NCBI RefSeq assembly: GCF_024679245.1
Contig: NC_090182.1
Location: 30,659,547-30,723,546 of the forward strand
Direction of reading: 5' to 3'
DNA from: Pseudorasbora parva
Lineage: Eukaryota; Chordata; Actinopteri; Cypriniformes; Gobionidae
Length of the DNA stretch: 64,000 bases
In this document: piece by piece, positions 12,541 through 23,237 of the stretch
Position numbering within the stretch: the first letter of the stretch is position 1
Layout: each line of letters opens with the position of its first letter
The notes under the pieces: generated by a model
Seen by the model: only the letters and a program-made list of their open reading frames with translations
The model's database searches: none
What the model was told of the DNA's origin: nothing
Program-made: the position numbers and the translations under genes

Positions 12541-13520
12541 TAGTGATGTCCAGTTCGCGAACGAATCGTTCTTTTAACTGGATCTTTTTAGTGAACCAGT
12601 CGAAGCAGTTCACCAAATCGGACTGAATCGTTCTAAACGGTTCGGGTCTCAAATCAGCGCTGATCCCACAAGTTACTATAGTTACTAACTTCCTGACATG
12701 AGTGACAGTCCCTCCGAATAGAAATAAACTAAAATCTTGAATTATATGTCGTAACTCCAACAATTCACTGATCTGAGACATTTTTTTTCTGAGAGATCTG
12801 ATGAACTCAAGAGCAGCTGATACTGAGCATGTGCGTGTAACCGAACATGCAGCGGTTTCTTGGATCCTCGGAACAGCAGTACAAAATCGAAAACCATTTC
12901 TTTCAGACACGTTCGATACTGAGAACCGATGAGGCGATGAGCTGAGCATGCGTGTTATTTGTTTAGAGGAACGAAATGCAGATTTTAAGTGTATAAAACG
13001 ATTCACGTTTGGAAACATCATCACATAAAGCTGTCTTAACACTGTATTATTTTAAAGTTTGGAAACAGATTGTAAGACTAAACATTTTATCAATAATGCA
13101 CAATATTTTCGGGAACAGCTTTTTTTCTTATTTAAGTTCTAAGTCGATACACATTTTAAAATGTAATCAAAACAGTAGGTTCGATATCAGAATGGGGTAA
13201 AACAGAATGTTTTGTAGTTGTTGATATTTATGATTGATGATATTGTTAATAATGAATTGTGTAGCATGAAGAGTGTAGCCTAGTTCAATAAACAAGTAGC
13301 TGAATTAATATTAAATTACTTAAATTTTTAGATCCATAAAACCCTTTTTGTTCCCCATGATTTCACTGACGAAAATAGTTCGAAAGGAAAGCAACACTCA
13401 GTGCGCTGTTTTGTTACTGAATGATTCAGTGTTTTGAATGAATCATATGAATGAACGATTCAATGACTCACTTATGAAGACGATCACTTGCTGCCCCCTA
13501 TTGGCGGTTATGTTTAAAAG
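12541..13520. repeat. Degenerate interspersed repeat ('gttcgcgaacgaatcg' type)
   Basis: The left end has 'tagtgatgtccagttcgcg' followed by 'aacgaatcgttc'. The right end has clustered GAATGA/ATGATTCA words (13420-13470) that recur in other fish repeats and partly at 28230-28330. A 197-codon minus-strand open frame (12449-13042) spans its left half and the flank but shows no domain, so I consider it chance. It may be an old hAT-like DNA element; the class is uncertain. Confidence 0.45.
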
Positions 13521-13823
13521 TATGATTGCATGTTTTATTCAGAACATCAATCTTATAACATTATTTATTGCAGCTGTATTTTTTTGCAGTTCAAATTATT
13601 TAATTTGATTGGTAACAGCCTATAGTGCCTTTACTATTATAAATAAATTTAATATTTAAATGTAAGAATTTAACATGATAGATTAAACATTTTAATTAAG
13701 CATACATTTAATAAGATTTTTAAAAATGTTGAAATGTAAAAAAAAAAAAAATACATTTAATAAGATTTATTTAAAAAATAAAATTAAAAAACACCCTGGG
13801 GTGAATATCACTAATATGAGAGG

Positions 13824-15140
13824 GCTAGAGAGGAGCAATTCAATAGACTGATAGACAACTACTCTGTAGGTGTTTGTAACTTTTCTCATTTGATTGTTTG
13901 TCAATTTGTTGTTGGATAAGTGTGTCTGTGTAGTGCTGAGGTGTGTATTATTAGTTTTGGTATTTTCTCTCGGTGTGTGTGGGAGTTAGCATTTGTTGAG
14001 TTAGCATTTGTTTGGTCAGTGCCACGTTGGGAAGCGAGTTTGTTGGGGGCGTGGCCAGCGAGGTATTAAAAGCCTTGTGTGTTTGAAAGATTTTGGCTAG
14101 AGAGGAGCAATTCAATTGACTGATAGACAACTACTCTGTAAGTGTTTGTAACTTTTCTCATTTGATTGTTTGTTAATTTGTTGTTGGATAAGTGTGTCTG
14201 TGTAGTGCTGAGGTGTGTATTATTAGTTTTGGTATTTTCTCTCGGTGTGTGTGGGAGTTAGCATTTGTTGAGTTAGCATTTGTTTGGTCAGTGCCACGTT
14301 GGGAAGCGAGTTTGTTGGGGGCGTGGCCAGCGAGGTATTAAAAGCCTTGTGTGTTTGAAACATTTTGGCTAGAGAGGAGCAATTCAATTGACTGATAGAC
14401 AACTACTCTGTAAGTGTTTGTAACTTTTCTCATGTGATTGTTTGTTAATTTGTTGTTGGATAAGTGTGTCTGTGTAGTGCTGAGGTGTGTATTATTAGTT
14501 TTGGTATTTTCTCTCGGTGTGTGTGGGAGTTAGCATTTGTTGAGTTAGCATTTGTTTGGTCAGTGCCACGTTGGGAAGCGAGTTTGTTGGGGGCGTGGCC
14601 AGCGAGGTATTAAAAGCCTTGTGTGTTTGAAACATTTTGGCTAGAGAGGAGCAATTCAATTGACTGATAGACAACTACTCTGTAAGTGTTTGTAACTTTT
14701 CTCATTTGATTGTTTGTTAATTTGTTGTTGGATAAGTGTGTCTGTGTAGTGCTGAGGTGTGTATTATTAGTTTTGGTATTTTCTCTCGGTGTGTGTGGGA
14801 GTTAGCATTTGTTGAGTTAGCATTTGTTTGGTCAGTGCCACGTTGGGAAGCGAGTTTGTTGGGGGCGTGGCCAGCGAGGTATTAAAAGCCTTGTGTGTTT
14901 GAAACATTTTGGCTAGAGAGGAGCAATTCAATTGACTGATAGACAACTACTCTGTAAGTGTTTGTAACTTTTCTCATTTGATTGTTTGTTAATTTGTTGT
15001 TGGATAAGTGTGTCTGTGTAGTGCTGAGGTGTGTATTATTAGTTTTGGTATTTTCTCTCGGTGTGTGTGGGAGTTAGCATTTGTTGAGTTAGCATTTGTT
15101 TGGTCAGTGCCACGTTGGGAAGCGAGTTTGTTGGGGGCGT
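13824..15140 (+). promoter_or_regulatory. LINE 5' promoter monomer array: 4.8 x 272 bp
   Basis: The phrase gctagagaggagcaattcaa recurs at 13824, 14096, 14368, 14640 and 14912, an exact 272-base period. The later units are almost identical to each other and the first is the most diverged. Each of the four complete units ends with a GC-box-like ggggcgtggcc and, about 8 bases on, a TATA-like tattaaaag. The fifth unit breaks inside that GC box at about 15140 and joins the unique leader of the LINE. Position directly upstream of an intact LINE ORF, plus strand orientation and repeated promoter-like motifs suggest tandem promoter monomers, as known for mouse L1. Transcription from it is an inference. 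Confidence 0.8.
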
Positions 15141-15407
15141 TCCCAGCTGCTTTCAATAACGATACTCAAGTGAGTATAAATAGCGTGATAGTCCGCGGCA
15201 GCGGAAGCGGCAGTGTGAAGCCCTCCTTGTGTGAAGACCGACGAGTGTAAAGACTTCAACTCTTCCCTGTGCAAGACCGACGAGTGTAAAGACTTCAACT
15301 CTTCCCAGTGCAACTCCGCCCGAGCAAGGACCCCGGCAAGGCACTTGAGTATCATCTTCCTTTTCATTATTTGTGTTCGGCTCTAATTCCTATCTGGCCT
15401 TTTCACC
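15141..15407 (+). promoter_or_regulatory. LINE 5' leader with TATA box and 36-bp direct repeat
   Basis: A good TATA box (tataaatag, 15175-15183) lies about 225 bases upstream of the ORF start. Downstream is a duplicated block of about 36 bases (around 15233-15268 and 15269-15304; shared core gaccgacgagtgtaaagac) and then a pyrimidine-rich leader up to an ATG in good context (caccATG, A at -3). Confidence 0.7.
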
Positions 15408-18314
15408 ATGTGCTTTCAAATCTCAACTATAACTACTAGCACTCGTAAATCACGCTCCGTACGCACGAGACGCCGTAATCCTAATAATTTGCGCTATATC
15501 CTAACATCCTCTGCTACTTTACTCTTTATTCCAATTGGTCTCTGGAATTGCCAGTCGGCTGTAAACAAAGCAGACTTTATTTCATCTATTGGGACTCATT
15601 CTCAGCTTAGCCTCATGGCCCTAACTGAGACCTGGATCAAACCAGAGAACACTGCCACTCCTGCAGCCCTCTCATGCAATTATACTTTTTCACACACTCC
15701 TCGGCCTATTGGGAGGGGTGGGGGTACTGGTTTGCTTATCTCAAATGATTGGAAATTTGATCCATTACCGTCTCTACCGGCCAGTTCATTTGAATCGCAC
15801 TCAATCACTATTACTCACCCTGTTAAAATCCATGTGGTAGTGGTCTATCGTCCTCCAGGTCACCTCGGTAACTTTGTGGAGGAGTTGGATGTGTTACTTT
15901 CTAGCTTCCCTGAGGATGGCACTCCACTGATTCTGCTTGGCGACTTCAACATCCATCTTGATAAACACCTAGCTGCAGACTTCAGCACTCTACTGACTTC
16001 ATTTGACCTTAAGTTAGTATCTACTACGGCTACTCACAGATCAGGTAACCAATTAGACCTGGTCTACACACGCAACTGCTCCACAGACAACACTTTAGTT
16101 ACTCCATTACACACCTCAGACCACTTTCTCATCACTCTTAACCTCATACTGACTCCTGATACAAAACATACTCCTACACAGATTACCTTTCGGCGTAATC
16201 TACGCTCACTCTCTCCCTCTCGCCTATCCACTGTGGTTTCATCTTCACTCCCTCCACCTGCTAAGTTCGCAGCACTGGACACTAACAGTGCTACCGACAC
16301 TCTTTGCTCCACTCTAACATCCTCCTTAGACAGTTTTTGCCCCCTTTCATCCAGACCAGCCCGCCCCACCCCATCTGCCCCCTGGCTGTCTGAAGTTCTC
16401 CGTGAACATCGCTCTGGACTCAGGGCGGCAGAGAGGAAATGGCATAAATCTAAAAACAATACTGACCTTGCCTTTTATCAGTCTCTTCTCTCTTCTTTCT
16501 CTACAAATGTCTCCACTGCTAAAACAACATACTACCACAACAAAATCAACAATTGCTCTGACTCTCGCCAACTCTTTAAAACATTCTCCTCTCTCCTTTG
16601 TCCACCTCCTCCCCCTCCTTCATCAACTCTTACAGCTGATGACTTTGCATCATTTTTCACCAACAAAACAGCTCTCATTAGCAAACAGTTCTCCTCATCA
16701 CTAACTGACACGCACATCTCAACAACTAACACGAAAACGCTTCCATCCTTCTCTCCACTCTCCGAGGCAGATATTTCTAAACTCATCCTTTCCAATCACC
16801 CTACTACCTGTCCACTTGATCCTATTCCCACTCACCTCCTTCAGGCTATTTCTTCTTCAATCACTCCTGCACTCACTCACATTGTCAACACTTCTCTTCA
16901 CACGGGCACCTTTCCCACAGCATTTAAGCAGGCTCGGGTAACCCCACTGCTTAAGAAACCCTCTCTGAATCCAGCACTTTTAGAAAACTACCGACCGGTA
17001 TCCCTTCTGCCTTTCATTGCAAAGACCCTTGAGCGAGTTGTGTTCAATCAACTCTCTATGTTTCTTGAACGGGACAACCTCCTAGACAACAACCAATCCG
17101 GCTTCAAAAGCGGCCATTCGACTGAGACTGCCTTGCTCTCGGTAACTGAGGCACTGAGACTGGCAAAAGCAGCTTCCAAATCCTCAGTGCTCATTCTGCT
17201 GGATCTGTCTGCTGCTTTTGACACAGTTAACCACCAGATCCTCCTGTCAACACTTAAGAGGACGGGGATCTCAGGATCTGCTCTCCAGTGGTTCAGGTCT
17301 TACCTCTCCGGTAGGTCCTACAGGGTGTCATGGAGAGGTGAAGTGTCTAAGTCTCATAATCTAGCTACTGGGGTTCCACAGGGCTCAGTCCTTGGACCAC
17401 TTCTCTTCTCCATCTACATGTCATCATTAGGTTCTGTCATTCAGAAACACGGCTTCTCCTATCACTGCTATGCGGATGACACTCAACTCTACTTCTCATT
17501 TCAACCAGATGATCCTACAGTCAGTGTTCGTATCGCTGCCTGTCTGACAGACATTTCTGACTGGATGAAAGAGCATCATCTTAAACTCAATCTTGCAAAG
17601 ACAGAATTACTTGTTTTCTCAACCAACCCAGCACTTCATCAAAATTTCTCCATTCAGCTTGGTTCATCGACCATAACTCCATCAAGGACAGCAAGAAACC
17701 TTGGAGTTGTGATTGATGACCAGTTAAACTTCACTGACCACATTACTGCAACAGCCCGGTCCTGCAGATTTGCTTTATACAACATTAGAAAGATTAGACC
17801 CTTCCTATCAGAACAGGCTGCACAACTCCTGGTTCAAGCTCTTGTTCTCTCCAGACTGGATTATTGTAATGCTCTTCTGGCTGGGCTTCCAGCATGCACT
17901 ATCAAACCCTTGCAGCTGATCCAGAATGCAGCGGCGAGAGTGGTCTTTAATGAGCCGAAGAGAGCGCATGTTACGCCTCTCTTCATCAAACTGCACTGGT
18001 TGCCAATGGCTGCTCGCATCAAATTCAAGGCACTAGTTATCGCCTACAAAACAACCTCTGGCTCTGCACCAATATACCTAAATTCACTTGCTCAGACTTA
18101 CACACCCTCCAGAAGCTTGCATTCTGCGAGCGAGCGGCGCCTCGTGGTTCCATCCCAAAGAGGCATGAAATCGCTCTCACGGACATTTTCCTGGACCGTT
18201 CCCACCTGGTGGAATGACCTGCCGATCTCAATTCGTGCTGCCGAGTCTGTAGCCATTCTTAAAAAACATCTTAAGACACATCTTTTCCATTTGCACTTGA
18301 CCAATACAGAATAG
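15408..18314 (+). CDS. L2-like LINE polyprotein: AP endonuclease + reverse transcriptase
   Basis: One uninterrupted frame of 968 codons encodes the replicative protein of a non-LTR retrotransposon. It nicks the target DNA and copies its own RNA onto the nick (target-primed reverse transcription). Residues about 43-245 form the AP-type endonuclease: WNCQS (N47), LTETW (E74), VYRPP (146-150), GDFNIH (D179, N181) and the closing SDH (237-239) are all present. Residues about 475-740 form the reverse transcriptase: NYRPVSLLP, LDLSAAFD (598-605, catalytic D), GVPQGSVLGP and the YADD box (688-691). The C-terminal region has the 'LDYCNALLAG' and 'LHWLP' blocks typical of the fish L2/CR1 group. The first ATG is chosen because it lies in good context just after the leader; the extra N-terminal 40 residues are basic and Ser/Thr-rich. 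No separate ORF1 is seen upstream. Nothing visible disables it, so it may be mobile. Confidence 0.95.
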   Translation: MCFQISTITTSTRKSRSVRTRRRNPNNLRYILTSSATLLFIPIGLWNCQSAVNKADFISSIGTHSQLSLMALTETWIKPENTATPAALSCNYTFSHTPRPIGRGGGTGLLISNDWKFDPLPSLPASSFESHSITITHPVKIHVVVVYRPPGHLGNFVEELDVLLSSFPEDGTPLILLGDFNIHLDKHLAADFSTLLTSFDLKLVSTTATHRSGNQLDLVYTRNCSTDNTLVTPLHTSDHFLITLNLILTPDTKHTPTQITFRRNLRSLSPSRLSTVVSSSLPPPAKFAALDTNSATDTLCSTLTSSLDSFCPLSSRPARPTPSAPWLSEVLREHRSGLRAAERKWHKSKNNTDLAFYQSLLSSFSTNVSTAKTTYYHNKINNCSDSRQLFKTFSSLLCPPPPPPSSTLTADDFASFFTNKTALISKQFSSSLTDTHISTTNTKTLPSFSPLSEADISKLILSNHPTTCPLDPIPTHLLQAISSSITPALTHIVNTSLHTGTFPTAFKQARVTPLLKKPSLNPALLENYRPVSLLPFIAKTLERVVFNQLSMFLERDNLLDNNQSGFKSGHSTETALLSVTEALRLAKAASKSSVLILLDLSAAFDTVNHQILLSTLKRTGISGSALQWFRSYLSGRSYRVSWRGEVSKSHNLATGVPQGSVLGPLLFSIYMSSLGSVIQKHGFSYHCYADDTQLYFSFQPDDPTVSVRIAACLTDISDWMKEHHLKLNLAKTELLVFSTNPALHQNFSIQLGSSTITPSRTARNLGVVIDDQLNFTDHITATARSCRFALYNIRKIRPFLSEQAAQLLVQALVLSRLDYCNALLAGLPACTIKPLQLIQNAAARVVFNEPKRAHVTPLFIKLHWLPMAARIKFKALVIAYKTTSGSAPIYLNSLAQTYTPSRSLHSASERRLVVPSQRGMKSLSRTFSWTVPTWWNDLPISIRAAESVAILKKHLKTHLFHLHLTNTE

Positions 18315-18648
18315 CACTTACTGATCACCACAGTAACGACCAAAAGCGCACACTCCTGGATCATATCTACGTCTCTCATCCGGATTTGTGCCTTCAGGCG
18401 GGTATGTTACATAGTTATCATAACTATCAGAATCCAGTGTTCTGTATATTGCGTACGTGAGTTTTTGTTGTAGATGGCTATTGCTGCGCGTTTAGCTTGA
18501 ATACAAAACCAACCCATTGGGCCACTGAATCTGCATTAACGACAACAGCTGGGGCAACAGCCTTAGTCCTAATGGGTTGTAGCTATCTTAGCTATCAAAA
18601 TCCAGTGTTCGGCACTTTGCGGACGTGAGTTTTTGTTGTAGATGTCTG

Positions 18649-18687
<39 letters not shown>

Positions 18688-18836
18688 TTGTGTATTGTGC
18701 TAATTAATTGAGATTTCTTACAGCTCTTACAGGTTTTTGGCCTTGTCTGTTCCGTTGCTTCTATTACTCTCCCCTTTTTTGTAAGTCGCTTTGGATAAAA
18801 GCGTCTGCTAAATGATTAAATGTAAATGTAAATGTA
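18315..18836 (+). mobile_element. LINE 3' UTR and terminal tail
   Basis: The 3' region contains an imperfect direct duplication (18413-18478 and 18578-18647; shared 'cgtgagtttttgttgtagat') and an internal run of about 31 A (18654-18684). It ends in the fish L2-type tail gtcgctttggataaaagcg...tctgctaaatg, then short TAAATG-like repeats (to about 18836). That tail is widely shared between L2 LINEs and the SINEs they mobilise. An internal A run rather than a terminal one fits a LINE that does not use poly(A). Confidence 0.85.
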
Positions 18837-19074
18837 TATGCCGATTTAAGTAGGCCTATGTAAAAGCTGATGAAAATACTACTTCAGGATCAATATACCA
18901 CCAATTTAATTTAATTTGATTAAATTAATGTTTAAGTTGATATTTACAAGAAATATTGTAACTGTTACTAACTTTTAACTGCTGTAAAAAAATTTTTTAA
19001 AGTGTTTGCAAACCATATGTAATTGCACTTTTGTTCATATAGCAGCACTTTTGTATTCATTATTACATTTTGCG

Positions 19075-19146
19075 CATACTGTGATTAATCATGATTAATC
19101 ACGGGATTAATTGTGATTAAACACTTTAATCGCTGCCCAGCACTAA
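19075..19146. repeat. End of an interspersed repeat
   Basis: The text 'gattaatcatgattaatcac' through 'aatcgctgcccagcacta' is a familiar end of a dispersed fish element rich in GATTAA words. Its other end is not visible, being replaced by the (TA)n array. Confidence 0.4.
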
Positions 19147-19159
19147 TAGATAATATATG

Positions 19160-19237
<78 letters not shown>
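19160..19237. repeat. (TA)n microsatellite
   Basis: About 77 bases of TA repeat directly abutting the end of the LTR that starts at 19238. Confidence 0.95.
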
Positions 19238-19239
<2 letters not shown>

Positions 19240-19690
19240 CGGGTACAGAGTCCACGGAGACAAGATGGTGAATATCAGGTTTATTGAACAACCAGTATAG
19301 AGTGAACCTTGACGGGGTGCAGATGGGCTGATGAAAGTTTGGGTTTGTTCTTGCTCAGGGTGCACTGGGAAATCGCTGGAGAGGAACGCTGGAGAACACG
19401 GAACACACACACTGAACACTGGAGATCGCTGGAGACTAGGTAGTAAACGCTGGAGGCGGGTAGATAACATCGAGGGAGTCCTTAAGGTAAGCAGAAGAGG
19501 TTAGTACCTTTCTCTTAACAAGATCGGAAAGTGACTGCGTGGGTGTGAGTGCCATTTGTGCTACTGGTGATTGTGGTGGTGATGAACTGCAGATGTGTGT
19601 GGTTAATACTCAGGTGAGAGCATGCGCTGTGATTCGGTAACGTGGGATCCTGGTGTGTGTCCCTCCTCCACGGGGGGAGCTCCACAATAC
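19238..19690 (-). mobile_element. 3' LTR region of a sushi-like Gypsy element
   Basis: Its first 65 bases repeat the segment 20511-20573 (ttacgggtacagagt...aggtttattgaacaacc), so the two are LTR copies on the minus strand. Minus-strand reading gives an AATAAA (ttcaataaacctg) close to the LTR end and a block TCCGATCTT (19520-19528) that nearly complements the primer-site candidate beside the other LTR. Where this LTR begins on its 5' side is not clear, because the end of the gag remnant runs straight into it. Confidence 0.7.
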
Positions 19691-20478
19691 AAACATCGCC
19701 CGTTGGCCAACCGTCTTCTCCGTTCCGCTGGTGTTAGTCTGGTGTTTTCCAGTTGCATGCGTTCGGAGACTGGTTCTGGAGGGCTGATGGATTCTGGTCA
19801 ATGGAGGGATGGCAGGCTCAGACACTGGTCCTGGTGTTCTTCGAGGCACGCCTGCATACGAGTGGCGAAACGGATGAACAACTGGATGAAGCGTTCTAGC
19901 CCGATGGAAACCTTGTATGCAGCGAGATGCAACCACACGCGGGGATCCAATCCTTGACGATAGGTAGTCAGAAGGGATTGCTCGTTCCATCCGCTGGCGG
20001 CCTGCAAGGTCCGAAACTGCAAGGCATACTCATTTACAGACCTATTATTTTGCTTTAAATTATATAATTGCTCACCCACGGAAGCATCCCATGCAGGCTT
20101 CCCGAAGACTGAAGACCCTTGAAATGAGCGGTGAAACTGGATAGCAATTGCACGATGGAATTATTTTGGGCATACAGGGTTTCGCCCAACGCAAGGCTTT
20201 GCCGCTCAGTTGTGATACGATGAATGCCACTAGGGAACGATCGGTCGGATATAGGTGCGGTTGCATCTCTAGGACCAGCGAGCACTGCAGGAAGAATCCA
20301 TTGCAATCCTCCGCCGATCCAGAGAAGGGCGCTGGCTTGGCCATGGGACTGGCAAACGGGTGACGTGGAAGAGGTGCTGGTGGATGCGGAAGTTCACCGG
20401 CGTAGGTGATGGTGATCTGGATGGTAAGGCGCGGCGAACAGCATCCACTAGTTCTTGGAAGGGATCTGGGTGACTCAT
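19690..20478 (-). pseudogene. Gypsy (sushi-like) gag remnant
   Basis: Several overlapping minus-strand frames together make a Gag: an ATG at 20478 ([18 protein letters not shown]), then [51 protein letters not shown] and finally the first half of a zinc knuckle (CLYCG, near 19690). At least two frameshifts (near 20340 and 20080) break it. Protease, reverse transcriptase and integrase are missing: the zinc-knuckle remnant is followed directly by LTR sequence. In life Gag would form the particle that packages the element RNA. The pattern of Gag words is that of the sushi group of Ty3/Gypsy. Confidence 0.85.
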
Positions 20479-20572
20479 ACTGGCGCTCACGGTTGGGGTC
20501 CGGTCTTCTGTTACGGGTACAGAGTCTACGGAGACAAGATGGTGAATATCAGGTTTATTGAACAACCAGCAT

Positions 20573-20573
<1 letters not shown>
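20479..20573 (-). mobile_element. 5' LTR end (truncated) and primer-site candidate
   Basis: On the minus strand the LTR ends ...cccgtaaca at 20509, and the next bases (20508 downward) read gaagaccggacc. Nine of these (AAGACCGGA) pair with the TCCGATCTT block at 19520-19528 with one mismatch. The LTR is cut off at about 20573 by a (TA)n array. Confidence 0.6.
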
Positions 20574-20716
<143 letters not shown>

Positions 20717-22536
20717 TACATGAAGTTCACAGCATTGACTGTCATTGAACTGAAACACCATTAAGCTAAATAATGACAGTATTATTTATAGCGCTGTAGT
20801 GGAGCAGGTGTATTTTCACAGGGGTGGCAAGGCACAGAAATCTCCAATGTTTCTACATAAAAATGAGTGTGACTATAAAGCATTGGACTGTTTTAGTGCC
20901 TACAACACAACTAAACACACTTAATTGACACCTGAGATTGAGATACTAATAAACTAGATAAAGTAATACCAAGTGAATGTGTGTGTGTTTTTTCCCACCT
21001 CCAGGCACACTAAGAATCTCACATAATATCTAAAATCCAACTTGCGAATCAGCTTGCTTCTTAAGACCCTTAATAGCTTGATCTCCATCATTTCATCCTC
21101 ATGAATGAGACGTGCTGACTACAGTTCAAAGATAAGTCAGCCTTTATTTAATTTTATATAAATCAATTACCTCTTCAACAGTTGTGGGTTAGACAGCAAT
21201 GTTTATAAAAAAAAAAAAAAAAAAACACTTGCAACTGAAAACTAAACATTAATTTATACCTAAATCAATACCTAAATTTATACTTGTTCCATGGCCTATA
21301 CCTAAAGAAGAAGAAAAAAACAGCTTCTCTTTTGAAGTCCCATGAAAAGTGCCAGAATGTAAAATTAGTTATTTTATGCATTCAAATGTCATTGTCATTT
21401 GTATTTTGTATTTTACTTGACCAAAATAATAATAAAAATGGCTCCTATTTGCTAGTACAAATGCACAGTGCTCACATTTATTGTGCTTGAAATTACAGTA
21501 AAAATAATAATAATACATTTCAATTTGTGCCTTCAATTGTGATCTCACATAGCAGTAGGCTGTGTTTTAGTTCATTAATGTGAGATGCATGTTCTTAATA
21601 ACTCATTAAAAATGTCATAGCCATTGTTTGGCGTTTACTGTTGATCTACTGAAAGTGATCAGGATTGCCAAGTTTACGCCACTTCAAGCTTCACCCCTGC
21701 TGTAGAGCTGCTTCACAGCTGAAATTGAATATGTTTACAATTGAAGTTAGAACATTAAATGCCCACTGTGTAATATTTTGACAGTAATCCAATATAATAT
21801 ACCTAACTCTGTTTTCAGTGGTGTATGAAGACATTACATAATGAACCATTATGTTTTTATTACTTTATTTATATCTATATACAATGTGGGTCCCCTTACA
21901 GTGAAGTTGCCATTTTATGTTGGTTTCTACAGTAACCCTAAATGGACAAACTGCTCTACAAAACGCTAGCTACGCTCTGCTGTCTCAGACAACAACATCT
22001 TAGCCCTTTATTGGCCACCATAGTTTCTCTATGTGCTTTGAAAGGGAGGGGTGAGCTGTGGACAGTTCACAACCTCACCTCTAGATACTACTACAATTTA
22101 CATACTGAACCTTTAAGGGTCATTTACTAAACAAGGGAAATTAGCGTGAGAGTGCAATCCCATAAAAGCGCTGATGGGAAAGTCCCTACTGTAAATGCAC
22201 AAATTAAAAAACAAAAATGCAGCTGGATCATTTTGTTAACCAAGAGCAGCGCAAATTAGCATCTGGTTTAAGACATGCTTTTTTGATTAGTATATAATGC
22301 CGCAAATAGGCTACCAGTAAAATGACGCGCACATACCTATGTAAATCATGATGCATGATTAATTTAAATTCTCTCCTCCCATAAATGTTGCAGCTGATGG
22401 GGAACTCATACAAATGCATATGCAATAAGGACAGCTGCAAAAATAACCCGGCCCATGACTTTTATTCCTATTTGGCGTTCACATCAATCTAAACTTTTAG
22501 GCTAGGTGATTTTCATTCAAATTGATGTAAGAGTAA
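20717..22536. other. Intergenic DNA, no gene seen
   Basis: AT-rich with a poly(A) run at 21208-21226. The open frames are short and without domains. Part of 21880-22115 (with 'acagtgaagttgcc') could be an old repeat, but I cannot pair its ends. Confidence 0.4.
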
Positions 22537-23237
22537 TTAAAGGTAGGGTAGGTAAGAATGATCTAAAACACTTTTGTCCAAATTTGTTTAAATTTTCTTT
22601 TTGTGTCAATACATAATTAAAATGCAAGTACTCTGAAAAAGAGAGTATAAAAATTGAGTGATTCTTGACTTTTTAATCTGCAATAAACACAGCTGCAATA
22701 TATTTTTTTCCGGTTTGTTTTCATGAAGCATGTATCACTAGCACACATAGCTGCCTAAATATAGCATAACATTACTTAGCATAAAGTTACAATATTATAC
22801 ACTTTAGCCATTAGTAGAGATAATAAATACTCAATATGCTTAGCTCAAGTTGATCGCTGTCGTGTTGAATTTCGCAAAATGTAACTTTAGACAACAAAAT
22901 GCATGTGTAAAAGCTAAGCGAGTGAACAGCATCCAGGAACTTAAAAAAAATAAAAAAATAAGTTAGCTTAAGCTACTAACAATCAACAATGCTTTCATCA
23001 TGGAAACTCTTACATGCAAAATATATGTCTTACATGCAGTATATGTTGTGAATCTTACACAAAATTCATACTCATCAAAGTATAACTTATGTTATTGGGG
23101 AAAAAAATGTATCAATGCCACCCGTTTTTACCTTTGCCTGATAAATATAACTAGCTTGTTACCGAATTAAACAAAATATATATTTAAAATTTTACCAGTA
23201 TCGGTATTCTAGCTTGATAGTGAGTACGAAAAGACAC

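Noticed and set aside
12449..13042. 197-codon minus-strand open frame
   Set aside because: It spans the edge of a degenerate interspersed repeat, has no recognisable domain and no splice or promoter support.
15008..15367. Small frames in the LINE monomer and leader as a separate ORF1
   Set aside because: They cross the monomer junction, carry no coiled-coil, RRM or esterase features and differ in frame between units.
16064..16795. Minus-strand frames opposite the LINE ORF
   Set aside because: They are shadows of the intact LINE coding sequence.
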